From Nibrella saemangeumensis (lineage in GTDB: Bacteria; Bacteroidota; Bacteroidia; Cytophagales; Spirosomataceae), in the NCBI RefSeq assembly GCF_039541915.1, contig NZ_BAABHD010000082.1:124001-188000 (forward strand): 64,000 nt of DNA, given 5' to 3'. A model generated the notes under the pieces. It searched no databases. It had not been told where the DNA came from and saw only the letters and a list, made by a program, of their open reading frames with translations. Shown piece by piece: positions 42,645 to 51,097 of this stretch (positions are counted from its first letter, which is position 1; each line of letters starts with the position of its first letter). The position numbers were made by a program, and so were the translations under genes.

Positions 42645-44162
42645 ATGAAAACGAACCGACAATTGATACGCCGTATACTGGGGGTGTTTGCCCTGAGCGC
42701 AGCCCTGACGGCTTGTGACGATTTTCTGAACGCTCCCCCGCAGGGGCAGATTGGCGTGGCGGCCGTGAGCAATGACCCGGCCGCAGCGCAGAACCTGGTT
42801 ACCGGGGTGTACAACATCATGTGGGAAGGCGGTATGCACGGTTTCGATTACGTGGGTATGACCAATATCGCGTCTGACGATGCCGACAAAGGCAGTACGG
42901 CTGCCGACGGGGCTAATACATACGGAACGTTTGATAACCTGACGATGTCGCCTGGCGTGGGCAATATCAATAACGTGTGGTCGACCTACTTCCGGGCCAT
43001 TGCCCGCGCCAATCAGGCCCTGGCCCTGATCCCGTCGAGTCCCGCCGAGCAGACGGTACGTAACCAACTGGAGGGCGAGGTGCGGTTTTTACGGGCTTAT
43101 TTCTATTTTAACCTGGTCCGCTTTTTCGGCGGGGTGCCGCTCCTGGTGGGGGTGCCGCCGGTAGAGGAGATCAACAACCCGGCGTTACAGGCAAGGGCCA
43201 GCCGGGAACAGGTATATACGCAGATTATCAGTGATCTGCGGTTTGCCGTAACCAACCTGCCTATCAAAGGACAGACGGCCACGGGCCGGGCCACCAAAGC
43301 TGCCGCTATGGCCATGCTGGCTAAGGTGCACCTGTACCAAAAGAACTGGCAGCAGGTGTATAACCTGACCGATTCCATTATTAAAAATCAGGCAGGCGCC
43401 TACAGTTTGCTGCCCAACTACGCCAACATCTGGCGCGAAGTGGGCGCCAACAGTACCGAGTCGATTTTTGAGGTGCAGACCGGTACCAACCTGGCCTGTA
43501 ATGCCGCTATTCCCATCTATGTGGTCAGTCAGGGACCCCGCGCCGGGGGCAAACGGGGCTGGGCCGACCTGGGTTTTGGCTTCGGTACACCGTCGGAAAG
43601 CCTGCTGAACGCCTACGAACCGAACGACCAGCGCCGGGCCGCGAGTATCATTTTCATCAATCCGCCCCCCATGGGTACTACATTATGGGATGGGTACCGC
43701 ATTCCGAGCCGCGATTCCGTCGAAAACGATCGCTATAACTACAAAGCCTATCATAGCCGTATTGCCGAGCGCAACTGCGGGGTGAACGACCGGCTGCCCA
43801 AAAACCTGCGTATCATGCGGCTGGGCGAAGTGCTGCTCATGCATGCCGAAGCGGCCGTGGCGCTGGGCCGGAACGCCGAAGCGCTGGCGGACATTAACGC
43901 GCTGCGCAGCCGGGCCGGTCTGACCGCCCTGTCCGCTATTGACCGGGAGCGGGTCTGGCGCGAGCGACGCATCGAACTGGCGCTGGAGCACGACCGATTC
44001 TTCGACCTGATCCGGCAGGAAGATGTGCAGCCGGGCCGGGCGGTGCAGGCCTTTGCCGAACATGGCAAAACGTTTGTCAAGGGAAAACACGAGGTATTCC
44101 CGATCCCGCAGAATCAGATCCAACTGAGCGGGGGCGCGCTGACGCAGAATCCAGGATACTAG
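42645..44162 (+). CDS. SusD/RagB-family lipoprotein (third copy)
   Basis: 505 residues with a lipoprotein signal (AALTACDDF, lipid Cys24). Canonical SusD features are present: an early FLNAPPQGQIG, the helical repeat GEVRFLRAYFYFNLVRFFGGVPL, the late RIMRLGEVLLMHAEAAVALG, then WRERRIELALEHDRFFDLIR, and the terminal FPIPQNQIQL and NPGY. It partners the SusC 18 bp upstream as the surface glycan-binding lid. It is separated from the downstream GH144-like lipoprotein by only 12 bp, so the three genes form one unit dedicated to one glycan. Confidence 0.96.
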   Translation: MKTNRQLIRRILGVFALSAALTACDDFLNAPPQGQIGVAAVSNDPAAAQNLVTGVYNIMWEGGMHGFDYVGMTNIASDDADKGSTAADGANTYGTFDNLTMSPGVGNINNVWSTYFRAIARANQALALIPSSPAEQTVRNQLEGEVRFLRAYFYFNLVRFFGGVPLLVGVPPVEEINNPALQARASREQVYTQIISDLRFAVTNLPIKGQTATGRATKAAAMAMLAKVHLYQKNWQQVYNLTDSIIKNQAGAYSLLPNYANIWREVGANSTESIFEVQTGTNLACNAAIPIYVVSQGPRAGGKRGWADLGFGFGTPSESLLNAYEPNDQRRAASIIFINPPPMGTTLWDGYRIPSRDSVENDRYNYKAYHSRIAERNCGVNDRLPKNLRIMRLGEVLLMHAEAAVALGRNAEALADINALRSRAGLTALSAIDRERVWRERRIELALEHDRFFDLIRQEDVQPGRAVQAFAEHGKTFVKGKHEVFPIPQNQIQLSGGALTQNPGY

Positions 44163-44174
44163 ACGATAGGCCTG

Positions 44175-45584
44175 ATGAAACAATTGATTGCTTTTGCCGT
44201 ATTACTCATCTGCCTCACCGGTTGCCAGCCGCAGCCGAAAGGGCAGGTGAGCAACACGGCCGGTTATCGCCTGACCCCGGCCGACAATGCGTTTCTGGAC
44301 AGTCTGCAACGCGATACCTTCCGCTTTTTCTGGGAAACAACCAATCCTGCCAACGGTTTGGTGCCCGACCGGTTCCCAAGGCCTTCGTTTGCCAGTATTG
44401 CCGCCGTGGGTTTCGGGCTGACGGCCTACCTGGTTGGGGTAGAACGAGGATATGTGACGCGGGCAGCAGCCGCTGAACGCACGCTGCAAACCCTCCGTTT
44501 TTTTGCCAATGCCCCCCAGTCGGAGCAGGCGACGGGTATCGCGGGCCATAAGGGCTTTTTCTACCATTTTCTGGACATGAAGACCGGCGAGCGGTTCAGA
44601 CAGGTCGAACTGTCGACGATTGACACCGCCCTGCTGTTGGGCGGGGTGCTGAGCGCCCAGACCTATTTCGACCAGAACAACCCCGCCGAAACCGAAATTC
44701 GACAACTCGCCGAGCAGATATACCGCCGGGCCGACTGGACCTGGTTTCAGACCCGGTCGCCGTATGTGTCCATGGGCTGGCATCCTGAGCGTGGCTTTAT
44801 CAAAGCCGACTGGAAAGGCTATAACGAAGCCATGCTGCTGTACGTGCTGGCCCTGGCCTCGCCCACGCATCCGGTAGGGCCGGAGGTGTGGTCTGCCTGG
44901 ACGCAGAGCTATCCCTGGGCTACCTTTTACGGGCAGGCCCACGTCAATTTCGACCCCTTGTTCGGGCACCAGTATTCGCACATCTGGATTGATTTCCGGG
45001 GCATCCGTGACCGCTACATGACCGAAAAGGGCATTGACTATGCCGAAAATTCCCGGCGGGCTACCTACGCCAATCGCGCTTACTGCGTAGAGAACCCGGC
45101 TAAGTGGCAGGACTACGGACCTGCCATTTGGGGGCTTACCGCCTGCGATGGTCCAAAAGATACCACGGTAAACAGCCGCAAGTTTTTCTCCTATCGGGCG
45201 AGGGGAGCCGCGTCCACCGGCATTGTAGATGACGGTACCCTTGCGCCCACGGCGGCCGGCGGATCATTGCCGTTTGCTCCGGAGATCTGCCTGCCTGCGT
45301 TGCGGGCGATGAAGGCCCGGTATGGGTCAAAACTCTACGGCGAATACGGCTTTCGCGATGCCTTTAACCCGACTTACCGTTATCCTTCCCGGTTTGCCAA
45401 CGGATCGACCGAAACGGGTTGGTTCGATATTGATTACCTCGGTATTGACCAGGGGCCGATTCTGCTCATGGCCGAAAACCTGCGCACAGAGTTTGTCTGG
45501 AACCTCATGAAACGTAACCCTCACATCCGGCGCGGCCTGGAGCGGGCCGGTTTTACCGGTGGCTGGCTGGCCGGGAAGCAATAA
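44175..45584 (+). CDS. GH144-like glycoamylase-domain lipoprotein (putative endo-beta-1,2-glucanase)
   Basis: 469 residues with a lipoprotein signal (LTGCQPQ, lipid Cys17). The rest is one alpha/alpha-barrel of the putative glucoamylase family PF10091. Landmarks are LQRDTFRFFWETTNPANGL near the start, then TGIAGHKGFFYHFLDM, WHPERGFIKADWKGYNEAM, GQAHVNFDPLFGHQYSHIW, YGPAIWGLTACDGP and GWFDIDYLGIDQGPILLM. Characterised proteins with this fold in Bacteroidota belong to GH144 and cleave beta-1,2-glucan internally; I cannot place the catalytic acid precisely. As an exposed lipoprotein next to SusC/SusD it would cut the glycan for import. No GH3 beta-glucosidase or GH94 phosphorylase follows in this window. 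Confidence 0.88.
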   Translation: MKQLIAFAVLLICLTGCQPQPKGQVSNTAGYRLTPADNAFLDSLQRDTFRFFWETTNPANGLVPDRFPRPSFASIAAVGFGLTAYLVGVERGYVTRAAAAERTLQTLRFFANAPQSEQATGIAGHKGFFYHFLDMKTGERFRQVELSTIDTALLLGGVLSAQTYFDQNNPAETEIRQLAEQIYRRADWTWFQTRSPYVSMGWHPERGFIKADWKGYNEAMLLYVLALASPTHPVGPEVWSAWTQSYPWATFYGQAHVNFDPLFGHQYSHIWIDFRGIRDRYMTEKGIDYAENSRRATYANRAYCVENPAKWQDYGPAIWGLTACDGPKDTTVNSRKFFSYRARGAASTGIVDDGTLAPTAAGGSLPFAPEICLPALRAMKARYGSKLYGEYGFRDAFNPTYRYPSRFANGSTETGWFDIDYLGIDQGPILLMAENLRTEFVWNLMKRNPHIRRGLERAGFTGGWLAGKQ

Positions 45585-45597
45585 GGTACGCTCTCAC

Positions 45598-45740
45598 GCT
45601 CGTCCGCGATTGTATCGCGAGACGGGCGAGGTTCGCGTTTGTAACGCGATCTAAAGCAAGGCAAACACTTTAACTCGTGTTACAAACGCGAACCTCGGGC
45701 ATCCGCGTTGCAAACCGCTACGGCGGGCCGGCGGACGAGC
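45598..45740. repeat. 143-bp fold-back repeat (MITE-like palindromic element)
   Basis: The outer ends GCTCGTCCGC and GCGGACGAGC are perfect 10-bp complements. The inner arms 45627-45645 and 45679-45697 are perfect 19-bp complements; the DNA between outer and inner arms pairs imperfectly. A motif like CGCGTTTGTAACGCG recurs in several orientations. The element fills the gap between the GH144 gene and the convergent NUDIX gene and may act as a bidirectional terminator. Confidence 0.82.
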
Positions 45741-45751
45741 AATGCAAACAC

Positions 45752-46306
45752 TCAACTTCCCAATTTCCGCAATGCCAGCAAACACAGCGCTACCGAGCCC
45801 GAGACGTTGATCCGGCCGGACAGCACCATCCCTTCTACTTCCTCCAACGGTACTGTTACTATCTCTATCGCTTCGCTTTCGTCCAGATCCTGCTCCGATA
45901 CTTTACGGACGTTGCGGGCCAGAAAGAAGTAGATCCGGTTGGTATCTTTAGTGGGGTTATCAATGACCTCCAGCAAGGGTTCCAGCGTGTCGGTGGTGTA
46001 GCCGGTCTCTTCCAGCAGTTCGCGTTTCGCAGCTTCGGTGGGGTTTGTCTCCCCTTCGTCGATGACACCGCCGGGTAATTCTATGAAAATGTCTCCGGCA
46101 GCATGTTTATATTGGCGCACGAAAATGACTTGATTGTCTTCTGTGATCGGAAACGTCAGCACGACGTCCGGGCGCACGCTGACGAAATAGTCGTCCAGCA
46201 CCCGACCGTTGGGTAATTCGACATGGTCCCGGCGGAGTTTGTACCATTGGTGGTCAAATACCAGCTCAGAAGACAAGGTTTTCCAGCGCTCAATTTGGTT
46301 ACTCAT
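45752..46306 (-). CDS. NUDIX hydrolase, ADP-ribose pyrophosphatase-like
   Basis: 184 residues. The Nudix helix lies at about residues 80-103 (GGVIDEGETNP, then AAKRELLEETGY), with one extra residue in the loop compared with the textbook spacing, as is common for the ADP-sugar subgroup. The preceding strand TFPITEDNQVIFVRQYKHAAG and following NRIYFFLARNV are typical of ADP-ribose pyrophosphatases, which remove ADP-ribose and related nucleotide sugars in the cytoplasm. The gene is alone on the minus strand and is divergent from the dehydrogenase operon at 46434; its stop lies 12 bp from the fold-back repeat. Confidence 0.9.
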   Translation of the reverse strand: MSNQIERWKTLSSELVFDHQWYKLRRDHVELPNGRVLDDYFVSVRPDVVLTFPITEDNQVIFVRQYKHAAGDIFIELPGGVIDEGETNPTEAAKRELLEETGYTTDTLEPLLEVIDNPTKDTNRIYFFLARNVRKVSEQDLDESEAIEIVTVPLEEVEGMVLSGRINVSGSVALCLLALRKLGS

Positions 46307-46390
46307 TTTCGGACAGAATAATAATGCATGGCAATTAAAGCCAACTGCCGATTGCTGACAAACCTAACCAATGGGTTAACTAATACCAAA

Positions 46391-46420
46391 CTCAACGTAT
46401 CTTTACCCGGATACGTTGAG
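46391..46420 (+). promoter_or_regulatory. Operator-like palindrome over a -7-like box
   Basis: CTCAACGTATC (46391-46401) and GATACGTTGAG (46410-46420) are perfect 11-bp complements with an 8-bp spacer, ending 13 bp before the ATG at 46434. The sequence TATCTTTA (46398-46405), one mismatch from TAnnTTTG, overlaps its left arm and spacer. A bound dimeric repressor would block the promoter; alternatively the RNA forms a leader hairpin. Confidence 0.5.
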
Positions 46421-46433
46421 CATCTTTCTTCTT

Positions 46434-47531
46434 ATGCCTACCCTGAACCCTACCTCGACAACTTTCTCGGCGGAACAACTCCGTCAGTTTACTACCCGGG
46501 TGTTCACCCACTTTAACGTCCCTGACGAGGATGCCGCCCTGGCGGCCGATGTGCTTGCCTACAGCGACGAACACGGCATCGATTCGCATGGCATCGCCCG
46601 GTTGAAAACCTACGTAGACCTGCTCCATGCCGGACGCATCAACCCGCGCCCGGCGATCAAAATCATCCGGGGTAAAGGCAGCGTGGCTACTGTCGACGGT
46701 GACAACGGCCTGGGGCTGGTGGTCGGTCCAAAGTGCATGGAGCTGGCTATGCAGAAAGCCCAGGAGCACGGTTCCGGCTGGATCAGCGTTTCCAACACCA
46801 ATCATTACGGTGCGGCCGGTTATTACCCGGTGATGGCCCTGAAAGAAGACCTGATCGGCATGTCGATGACCAACACCACCAAAGGCGTAGCGCCCTTCAA
46901 CGGTGCCGAAAAGATGCTGGGGACCAATCCCGTGGCTATTGCCTTTCCTGGCCTGAACGAGCCGCCGGTGCTTATCGACTTTGCCTCCAGCGCCGTCGCT
47001 TACGGCAAAGTGGAGATCGCCAGTCGGAAAGGGCAGACTATGCCGGTCGGGTGGTGCATCGACAAGGATGGCCATGACACCCAGATACCGGCAGAGATGA
47101 TGCAGGGTGGAGCGCTGTTGCCGCTGGGCAGCACCACCGAAGGCAGTGGGCATAAAGGCTACTGCCTGGCGGCTATGGTCGATATTCTGTCGGCGGTGCT
47201 AAGCGGAGCCAATTGGGGCCCCTATGCAACACCGTTTGCCATTACCGTGGCGGCTATGGACCGGCAGGTGGGCAAAGGTATAGGCCACTTTTTCGGGGCG
47301 CTGGACATTGAGGGCTTCCGGGATAAAACCGAGTTCAAGCGGGATATCGACGACTGGATACAGACCATGCGCAATACCAAACCTTTGCCGGGTACCGAAG
47401 GCGTACGGATTCCCGGCGATCCGGAGCGGGAGGCCTACGCCATTCGCCTGAAAGACGGCATTCCCGTCAACCACGAAGTCGTCGCTTCGCTGGAAGCCGT
47501 TGCCGGGTTGACCGGCATTGCCTTATATTAG
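46434..47531 (+). CDS. Ldh-family (malate/L-lactate dehydrogenase-type) oxidoreductase
   Basis: 365 residues from the ATG at 46434; the TTG six codons earlier would put the start inside the palindrome. It belongs to the NAD(P)-dependent Ldh_2 family, which is unrelated to classical lactate dehydrogenase. Motifs are DEHGIDSHGIARL with the conserved DSHG, SNTNHYGAAGYY with the catalytic-histidine loop, SMTNTTKGVAPFNGAEKMLGTNP, and GHKGYCLAAMVDILSAVLSGA. Members act on 2-keto or 2-hydroxy acids, including 2,3-diketo-L-gulonate and delta-1-piperideine-2-carboxylate, so the substrate cannot be fixed. Neighbouring sugar-acid genes suggest a sugar-derived keto acid. Operon with the next two genes. 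Confidence 0.9.
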   Translation: MPTLNPTSTTFSAEQLRQFTTRVFTHFNVPDEDAALAADVLAYSDEHGIDSHGIARLKTYVDLLHAGRINPRPAIKIIRGKGSVATVDGDNGLGLVVGPKCMELAMQKAQEHGSGWISVSNTNHYGAAGYYPVMALKEDLIGMSMTNTTKGVAPFNGAEKMLGTNPVAIAFPGLNEPPVLIDFASSAVAYGKVEIASRKGQTMPVGWCIDKDGHDTQIPAEMMQGGALLPLGSTTEGSGHKGYCLAAMVDILSAVLSGANWGPYATPFAITVAAMDRQVGKGIGHFFGALDIEGFRDKTEFKRDIDDWIQTMRNTKPLPGTEGVRIPGDPEREAYAIRLKDGIPVNHEVVASLEAVAGLTGIALY

Positions 47532-47541
47532 CCGCTGATTC

Positions 47542-48669
47542 ATGCCTAACCCTACCCTGACAATGAAAGCAAAAGCGGCCGTCGCCGACGGGAACGGTAC
47601 CTTTGTTATTGGTTTTGTGGATGTGGCTGAGCCGCAGGCCGACGAGATCATCGTGGAAATGAAAGCCGCCGGCATCTGCCATACCGATTATGATTCGCTG
47701 TCGTGGGGCAAACCGATCATTATGGGCCACGAAGGGGCAGGTATTGTCCGCAGCGTGGGCCCGGCCGTTACGAAGGTGCAGCCGGGCAATGCGGTGATTC
47801 TCAACTGGGCCATTCCCTGCGGTCAGTGTTTCCAGTGCCTCGAAGGCAATCAGCATATCTGCGAAGTGAACTCACCCGTAACGGCCGGCAACCGCGCCAG
47901 CGGAGGCCACGCCCGGCTGGAGTCTACCACCTATAACGGACAGCCCATCGAGCGGGCGTTTAGCCTCGGTACGCTGTCGCAACTGGCGGTAGTCCGGCAG
48001 GCGGCAGCCGTGAAGATCGGCGTGGCTATTCCGTTTCCGTCGGCGGCCATTGTTGGCTGTGGGGTTATGACGGGAGTGGGTTCAGTAATCAACGCGGCAA
48101 AGGTAAAGCCAGGCCGGAGCGTGGTGGTGCTGGGTACCGGGGGCGTGGGACTGAACGTCATTCAGGGGGCGCGGCTGGCCGGAGCGGGCATGATTATCGG
48201 CGTCGATGTAAACCCGAACCGGCTGGAGATGGCGAAACAGTACGGTGCGACGCACACCATTCAGGCTGACCGGGCGGATACCGGTCTATTGCAGGCGGCT
48301 GCGCAGGTGAAGCAGATGACCGGTGGTCGCGGTGCCGATTACGCTTTTGAGTGCACATCGATTCCTGAACTGGGAGCCGCTCCGCTGGCGATGATCCGGA
48401 ATGCCGGCCTGGCCTGTCAGGTGAGCGGTATTGAGCAGGAGATTGCTATCGACATGAACCTGTTCGAGTGGGACAAAGTCTACATCAACCCGTTGTACGG
48501 TCAGTGCCGCCCCGAAATTGACTTTCCGCTGCTGCTGAACCTCTATGCCAAAGGCGATTTGCTGCTGGACGAACTGATTACCCGAACCTATTCGCTGAAC
48601 AACCTCCAGCAGGCCCTTGACGATATGCTGGCCGGCCGCAACGCCAAAGGCGTTATTGTGTTTGACTAA
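47542..48669 (+). CDS. Zinc-dependent alcohol dehydrogenase (MDR superfamily, class III-like)
   Basis: 375 residues, starting 10 bp after the previous stop; an ATG seven codons later (MKAKAAV) is an alternative start. Catalytic zinc ligands are Cys46 in GICHTDY, His63-Glu64 in MGHEGAG and a cysteine in IVGCGVMTG. Structural zinc is held by Cys93, 96, 99 and 107 in PCGQCFQCLEGNQHIC. The nucleotide fold carries LGTGGVGLNVIQGARLAGA. The layout is that of glutathione-dependent formaldehyde dehydrogenase and aryl/sugar alcohol dehydrogenases. The following gene is an S-formylglutathione-hydrolase-like esterase, which makes aldehyde detoxification possible, but the match is too general to assert. 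Cytoplasmic. Confidence 0.92.
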   Translation: MPNPTLTMKAKAAVADGNGTFVIGFVDVAEPQADEIIVEMKAAGICHTDYDSLSWGKPIIMGHEGAGIVRSVGPAVTKVQPGNAVILNWAIPCGQCFQCLEGNQHICEVNSPVTAGNRASGGHARLESTTYNGQPIERAFSLGTLSQLAVVRQAAAVKIGVAIPFPSAAIVGCGVMTGVGSVINAAKVKPGRSVVVLGTGGVGLNVIQGARLAGAGMIIGVDVNPNRLEMAKQYGATHTIQADRADTGLLQAAAQVKQMTGGRGADYAFECTSIPELGAAPLAMIRNAGLACQVSGIEQEIAIDMNLFEWDKVYINPLYGQCRPEIDFPLLLNLYAKGDLLLDELITRTYSLNNLQQALDDMLAGRNAKGVIVFD

Positions 48670-48688
48670 ACCCTAACCTGGCTATTGG

Positions 48689-49504
48689 ATGAACCCACCC
48701 TTCCGTACCATCAGAGTCTCCGACCCACGCTTCAATAGCGAGGGACTTCGTTACGTAACTGTTAAATCCACCAACCTCGCCGGGCGCGGTGATATTACCT
48801 TCTGGTGCCCCGATCTCCCGGACAATAACCAGGAGCCCTTACCGCTGGTCATTCTGCTGCATGGCGTGTACGGCAGTCACTGGGCCTGGACCCACAACGC
48901 GGGTGTACACCGGACGGCCGCCCGGCTGATCCGGGGAGGTCAGATGCCGCCAATGGTCCTGGCGATGCCCTCCGATGGCTTATGGGGCGACGGCAGCGGT
49001 TACCTGCCACATCCGCAACAGAACTTCGAACGGTGGATCATAGATGACGTGCCCCTGGCAGCCGCGACAGTATTCCCGGAATTGTTCCCCAACGGAGCCG
49101 TGAGCACTCTGTTCCTGACCGGACTATCCATGGGTGGCTTTGGTGCCCTGCGGCTGACGGCCAAATACCCGGAGCGGGTGAGGGGCGTATATGGGCTGTC
49201 GTCAATCACCCATGCCGACCAGATGAGTCTGTTTGTCGAGGAGCCGCTCAGCGCCTACCGGCAACCCGATCCGGTGAATGAATCGGTGCTGGCTCTGATG
49301 CTGCAAAACCGGGAGCGTCTGCCGCCCATCGGCTTCGACTGCGGCACCGAAGATTTGCTGCTGGAACACAACCGTGCCCTGCACCGCGCCCTGACCAGCC
49401 ACGGCATACCTCATACCTACCTTGAGTGGCCCGGCGGCCACGAATGGCCGTACTGGGAGCGGCATATCGAAGATGCGCTGTTGTTCTTCAGTAAAATTTC
49501 TTAA
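48689..49504 (+). CDS. Esterase of the FrmB/esterase-D-like alpha/beta-hydrolase family
   Basis: 271 residues without a signal peptide. The alpha/beta-hydrolase core shows the oxyanion segment LVILLHGVYGSHWAW, the nucleophile elbow GLSMGGFGALRL (Ser147), the acid Asp222 in CGTEDLLLEHNRAL and the base His251 in PGGHEWPYW. This is the putative-esterase (PF00756) pattern shared by S-formylglutathione hydrolase, acetyl-xylan and feruloyl esterases. It is the last gene of the dehydrogenase operon, 19 bp after the alcohol dehydrogenase. The natural ester is unknown; either a sugar ester or a thioester product of the upstream dehydrogenase fits. Confidence 0.9.
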   Translation: MNPPFRTIRVSDPRFNSEGLRYVTVKSTNLAGRGDITFWCPDLPDNNQEPLPLVILLHGVYGSHWAWTHNAGVHRTAARLIRGGQMPPMVLAMPSDGLWGDGSGYLPHPQQNFERWIIDDVPLAAATVFPELFPNGAVSTLFLTGLSMGGFGALRLTAKYPERVRGVYGLSSITHADQMSLFVEEPLSAYRQPDPVNESVLALMLQNRERLPPIGFDCGTEDLLLEHNRALHRALTSHGIPHTYLEWPGGHEWPYWERHIEDALLFFSKIS

Positions 49505-49602
49505 CATTTGCTTAACATTGACGTAACATTCCCGTAATATTATGGTAACAAAGGGTCTATCCCGGGTTGTATCGCTTAGCGATCTCATAACGACCAGCTA
49601 CC

Positions 49603-49953
49603 ATGAGAAAGACGGCACTTTTAATTATAGGAATAAGCCTTTGGGGTAGCCTGCAGGGACTGCTGGCCGATCCGGCTAAAGAAACAAAGCGGGCGCAAAG
49701 CTGTGAGGAGCAACTGGCTGCCTACCTCACCTGTCCCGACGTATTGAAAGAAAAAAAATTGAGTGGCATCGTGGTAATCCAGTTCCAGGTAAATGCCGAC
49801 AGCCGCCTGGCTCAACTGGAAGTATTTAGCGCCGACGAACGGCTCAACGCCAGTCTGATTCGCCAGTTGACGGGGAAAAAGGTGAACCTGACCGACAACG
49901 AATATAAAAAGACCTATACGGTACGGTTGCATTTCCGGCCAACTCAGTCATAA
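49603..49953 (+). CDS. Small exported protein with TonB C-terminal-like domain
   Basis: 116 residues with a signal peptide (ALLIIGISLWGSLQGLLA). The mature part, especially SGIVVIQFQVNADSRLAQLEVFSADERLNAS, has the strand-helix-strand pattern of a TonB C-terminal (energy-transducer) domain. The proline-rich linker and membrane anchor of true TonB are missing. Such short stand-alone forms occur in Bacteroidota and have no established role. Single gene, with a strong terminator 20 bp after its stop. The assignment to the TonB-C fold is inference from the pattern alone. Confidence 0.7.
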   Translation: MRKTALLIIGISLWGSLQGLLADPAKETKRAQSCEEQLAAYLTCPDVLKEKKLSGIVVIQFQVNADSRLAQLEVFSADERLNASLIRQLTGKKVNLTDNEYKKTYTVRLHFRPTQS

Positions 49954-49972
49954 CTAAGCATTGTTGCTATAA

Positions 49973-50006
49973 AAAAGCCCTTGACCGGTGTCGGTCAAGG
50001 GCTTTT
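49973..50006. terminator. Bidirectional-looking terminator
   Basis: A 14-bp perfect stem (AAAAGCCCTTGACC with GGTCAAGGGCTTTT) with a 6-nt loop is flanked by A and T runs on either side. It ends the small exported protein gene. Confidence 0.92.
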
Positions 50007-50049
50007 CGTTGTTTTGCCGTTACCTTTACCAGTGCATTTGCGATACGCT

Positions 50050-50883
50050 ATGAAGTACCACCTGTGTGCCTGGTTGATCCTGCTTGGACTGGGCTGCCGC
50101 TCCCGACAACCAACTGAACAGCCGGCAAGCGCTGACTCATCGGCAACGTACCGTATGCCGTACCGGCTTACGGAGCCGGACCAGCGCTATAAGTTGCCCT
50201 CGTCATTGAAGGAGATCTCCGGACTGGCCTATTATAAGGATGATCAGTTGTTGTGTGTCCAGGATGAAAAAGCCGTGGTATATGTATACGACACCCGCCG
50301 GCAACGGGTAAATGATGAATTTAATTTTGGAGGATACGGCGATTTTGAAGGAGTCGAGTGGGTTGGCGGAGAGGTCTATGTGCTGGAAAGCGATGGTACT
50401 TTGTTTCGTTTTAAGCCCGGATCGAAAAAGATTGGCCGGACCGGAACCGACCTGCCGGCCAAAACCGAAGTGGAAGGGCTGGGTTATGATTCCAGGGCCA
50501 ACCGGCTGCTGCTGGCGGTGAAAGAAGGTGTACCGCCCGCCGAAAAGCGTATCTACTCGTTCGACCTGCGAACCAAAACGGTGTATAAAGTATGGGTTGT
50601 GGCCGGAAGCCGTCTGGACGAGGTCGGTATCGACGGCAGGAAGTTTAAACCGTCGGGGCTGGCGGTTCATCCCATCAGTGGAGACTGGTACCTGCTGTCG
50701 TCGACTGGCAGGCAGTTGCTGGTTACCAACGCGAAGGGCGAACTCCTGTCGTCGGCACCGCTTGATCCAGAGCAGCTCCGGCAACCGGAGGGCATCTGTT
50801 TTGCGCCCAATGGTGATCTGTTTATTGCCAGTGAGGGAGACGGTAAGGCCGGTTATATTCTGCAGTTCGGTTATCAGCCGTAG
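50050..50883 (+). CDS. SdiA-regulated-type beta-propeller lipoprotein
   Basis: 277 residues from the ATG at 50050; the frame extends upstream through the terminator, which rules out an earlier start. It has a lipoprotein signal (LLGLGCRSR, lipid Cys16). The mature protein is a YjiK/SdiA-regulated-type propeller (PF06977): LKEISGLAYYKDDQLLCVQDEKAVVYVYD, then GDFEGVEWVGGEVYVLESDGTLF, KTEVEGLGYD, KFKPSGLAVHP and LRQPEGICFAPNGDLFIASEG. The repeated GLA and EGI turns mark the blades. The function of the family is unknown; it is probably a periplasmic-side or surface propeller. A TACCTTTA box at 50021 is a candidate promoter. Confidence 0.85.
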   Translation: MKYHLCAWLILLGLGCRSRQPTEQPASADSSATYRMPYRLTEPDQRYKLPSSLKEISGLAYYKDDQLLCVQDEKAVVYVYDTRRQRVNDEFNFGGYGDFEGVEWVGGEVYVLESDGTLFRFKPGSKKIGRTGTDLPAKTEVEGLGYDSRANRLLLAVKEGVPPAEKRIYSFDLRTKTVYKVWVVAGSRLDEVGIDGRKFKPSGLAVHPISGDWYLLSSTGRQLLVTNAKGELLSSAPLDPEQLRQPEGICFAPNGDLFIASEGDGKAGYILQFGYQP

Positions 50884-50901
50884 CGGGTTGAAAAGGCAAA
50901 T

Positions 50902-50924
50902 GGGCGGCTGTCGGGCAGCCGCCC
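50902..50924 (+). terminator. Stem-loop after the propeller lipoprotein gene
   Basis: GGGCGGCTG pairs perfectly with CAGCCGCCC (9 bp, loop TCGGG), 18 bp after the stop. No T run follows directly, so terminator function is uncertain. Confidence 0.5.
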
Positions 50925-51097
50925 CTGCACTGCATCATTTTCCATGTAAGGGCATGAGAACCCTTAAATGGTCCCTAACCTATCTTTAATAGCTGGTGAC
51001 CTGCCGGGCTGTGGCTCCGGTCGGACTGTAATTTCAGAAACCGGGTGATAAACAGACGGTCGTATGTATAGTAAAGTTGCACCGGGTTAAATTTACC

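Noticed and set aside
47542..49504. Formaldehyde detoxification operon (FrmA/FrmB)
   Set aside because: The dehydrogenase and esterase are only family-level matches, and an Ldh-family gene leads the operon; a sugar-related role fits the neighbours equally well, so I did not assign FrmAB.
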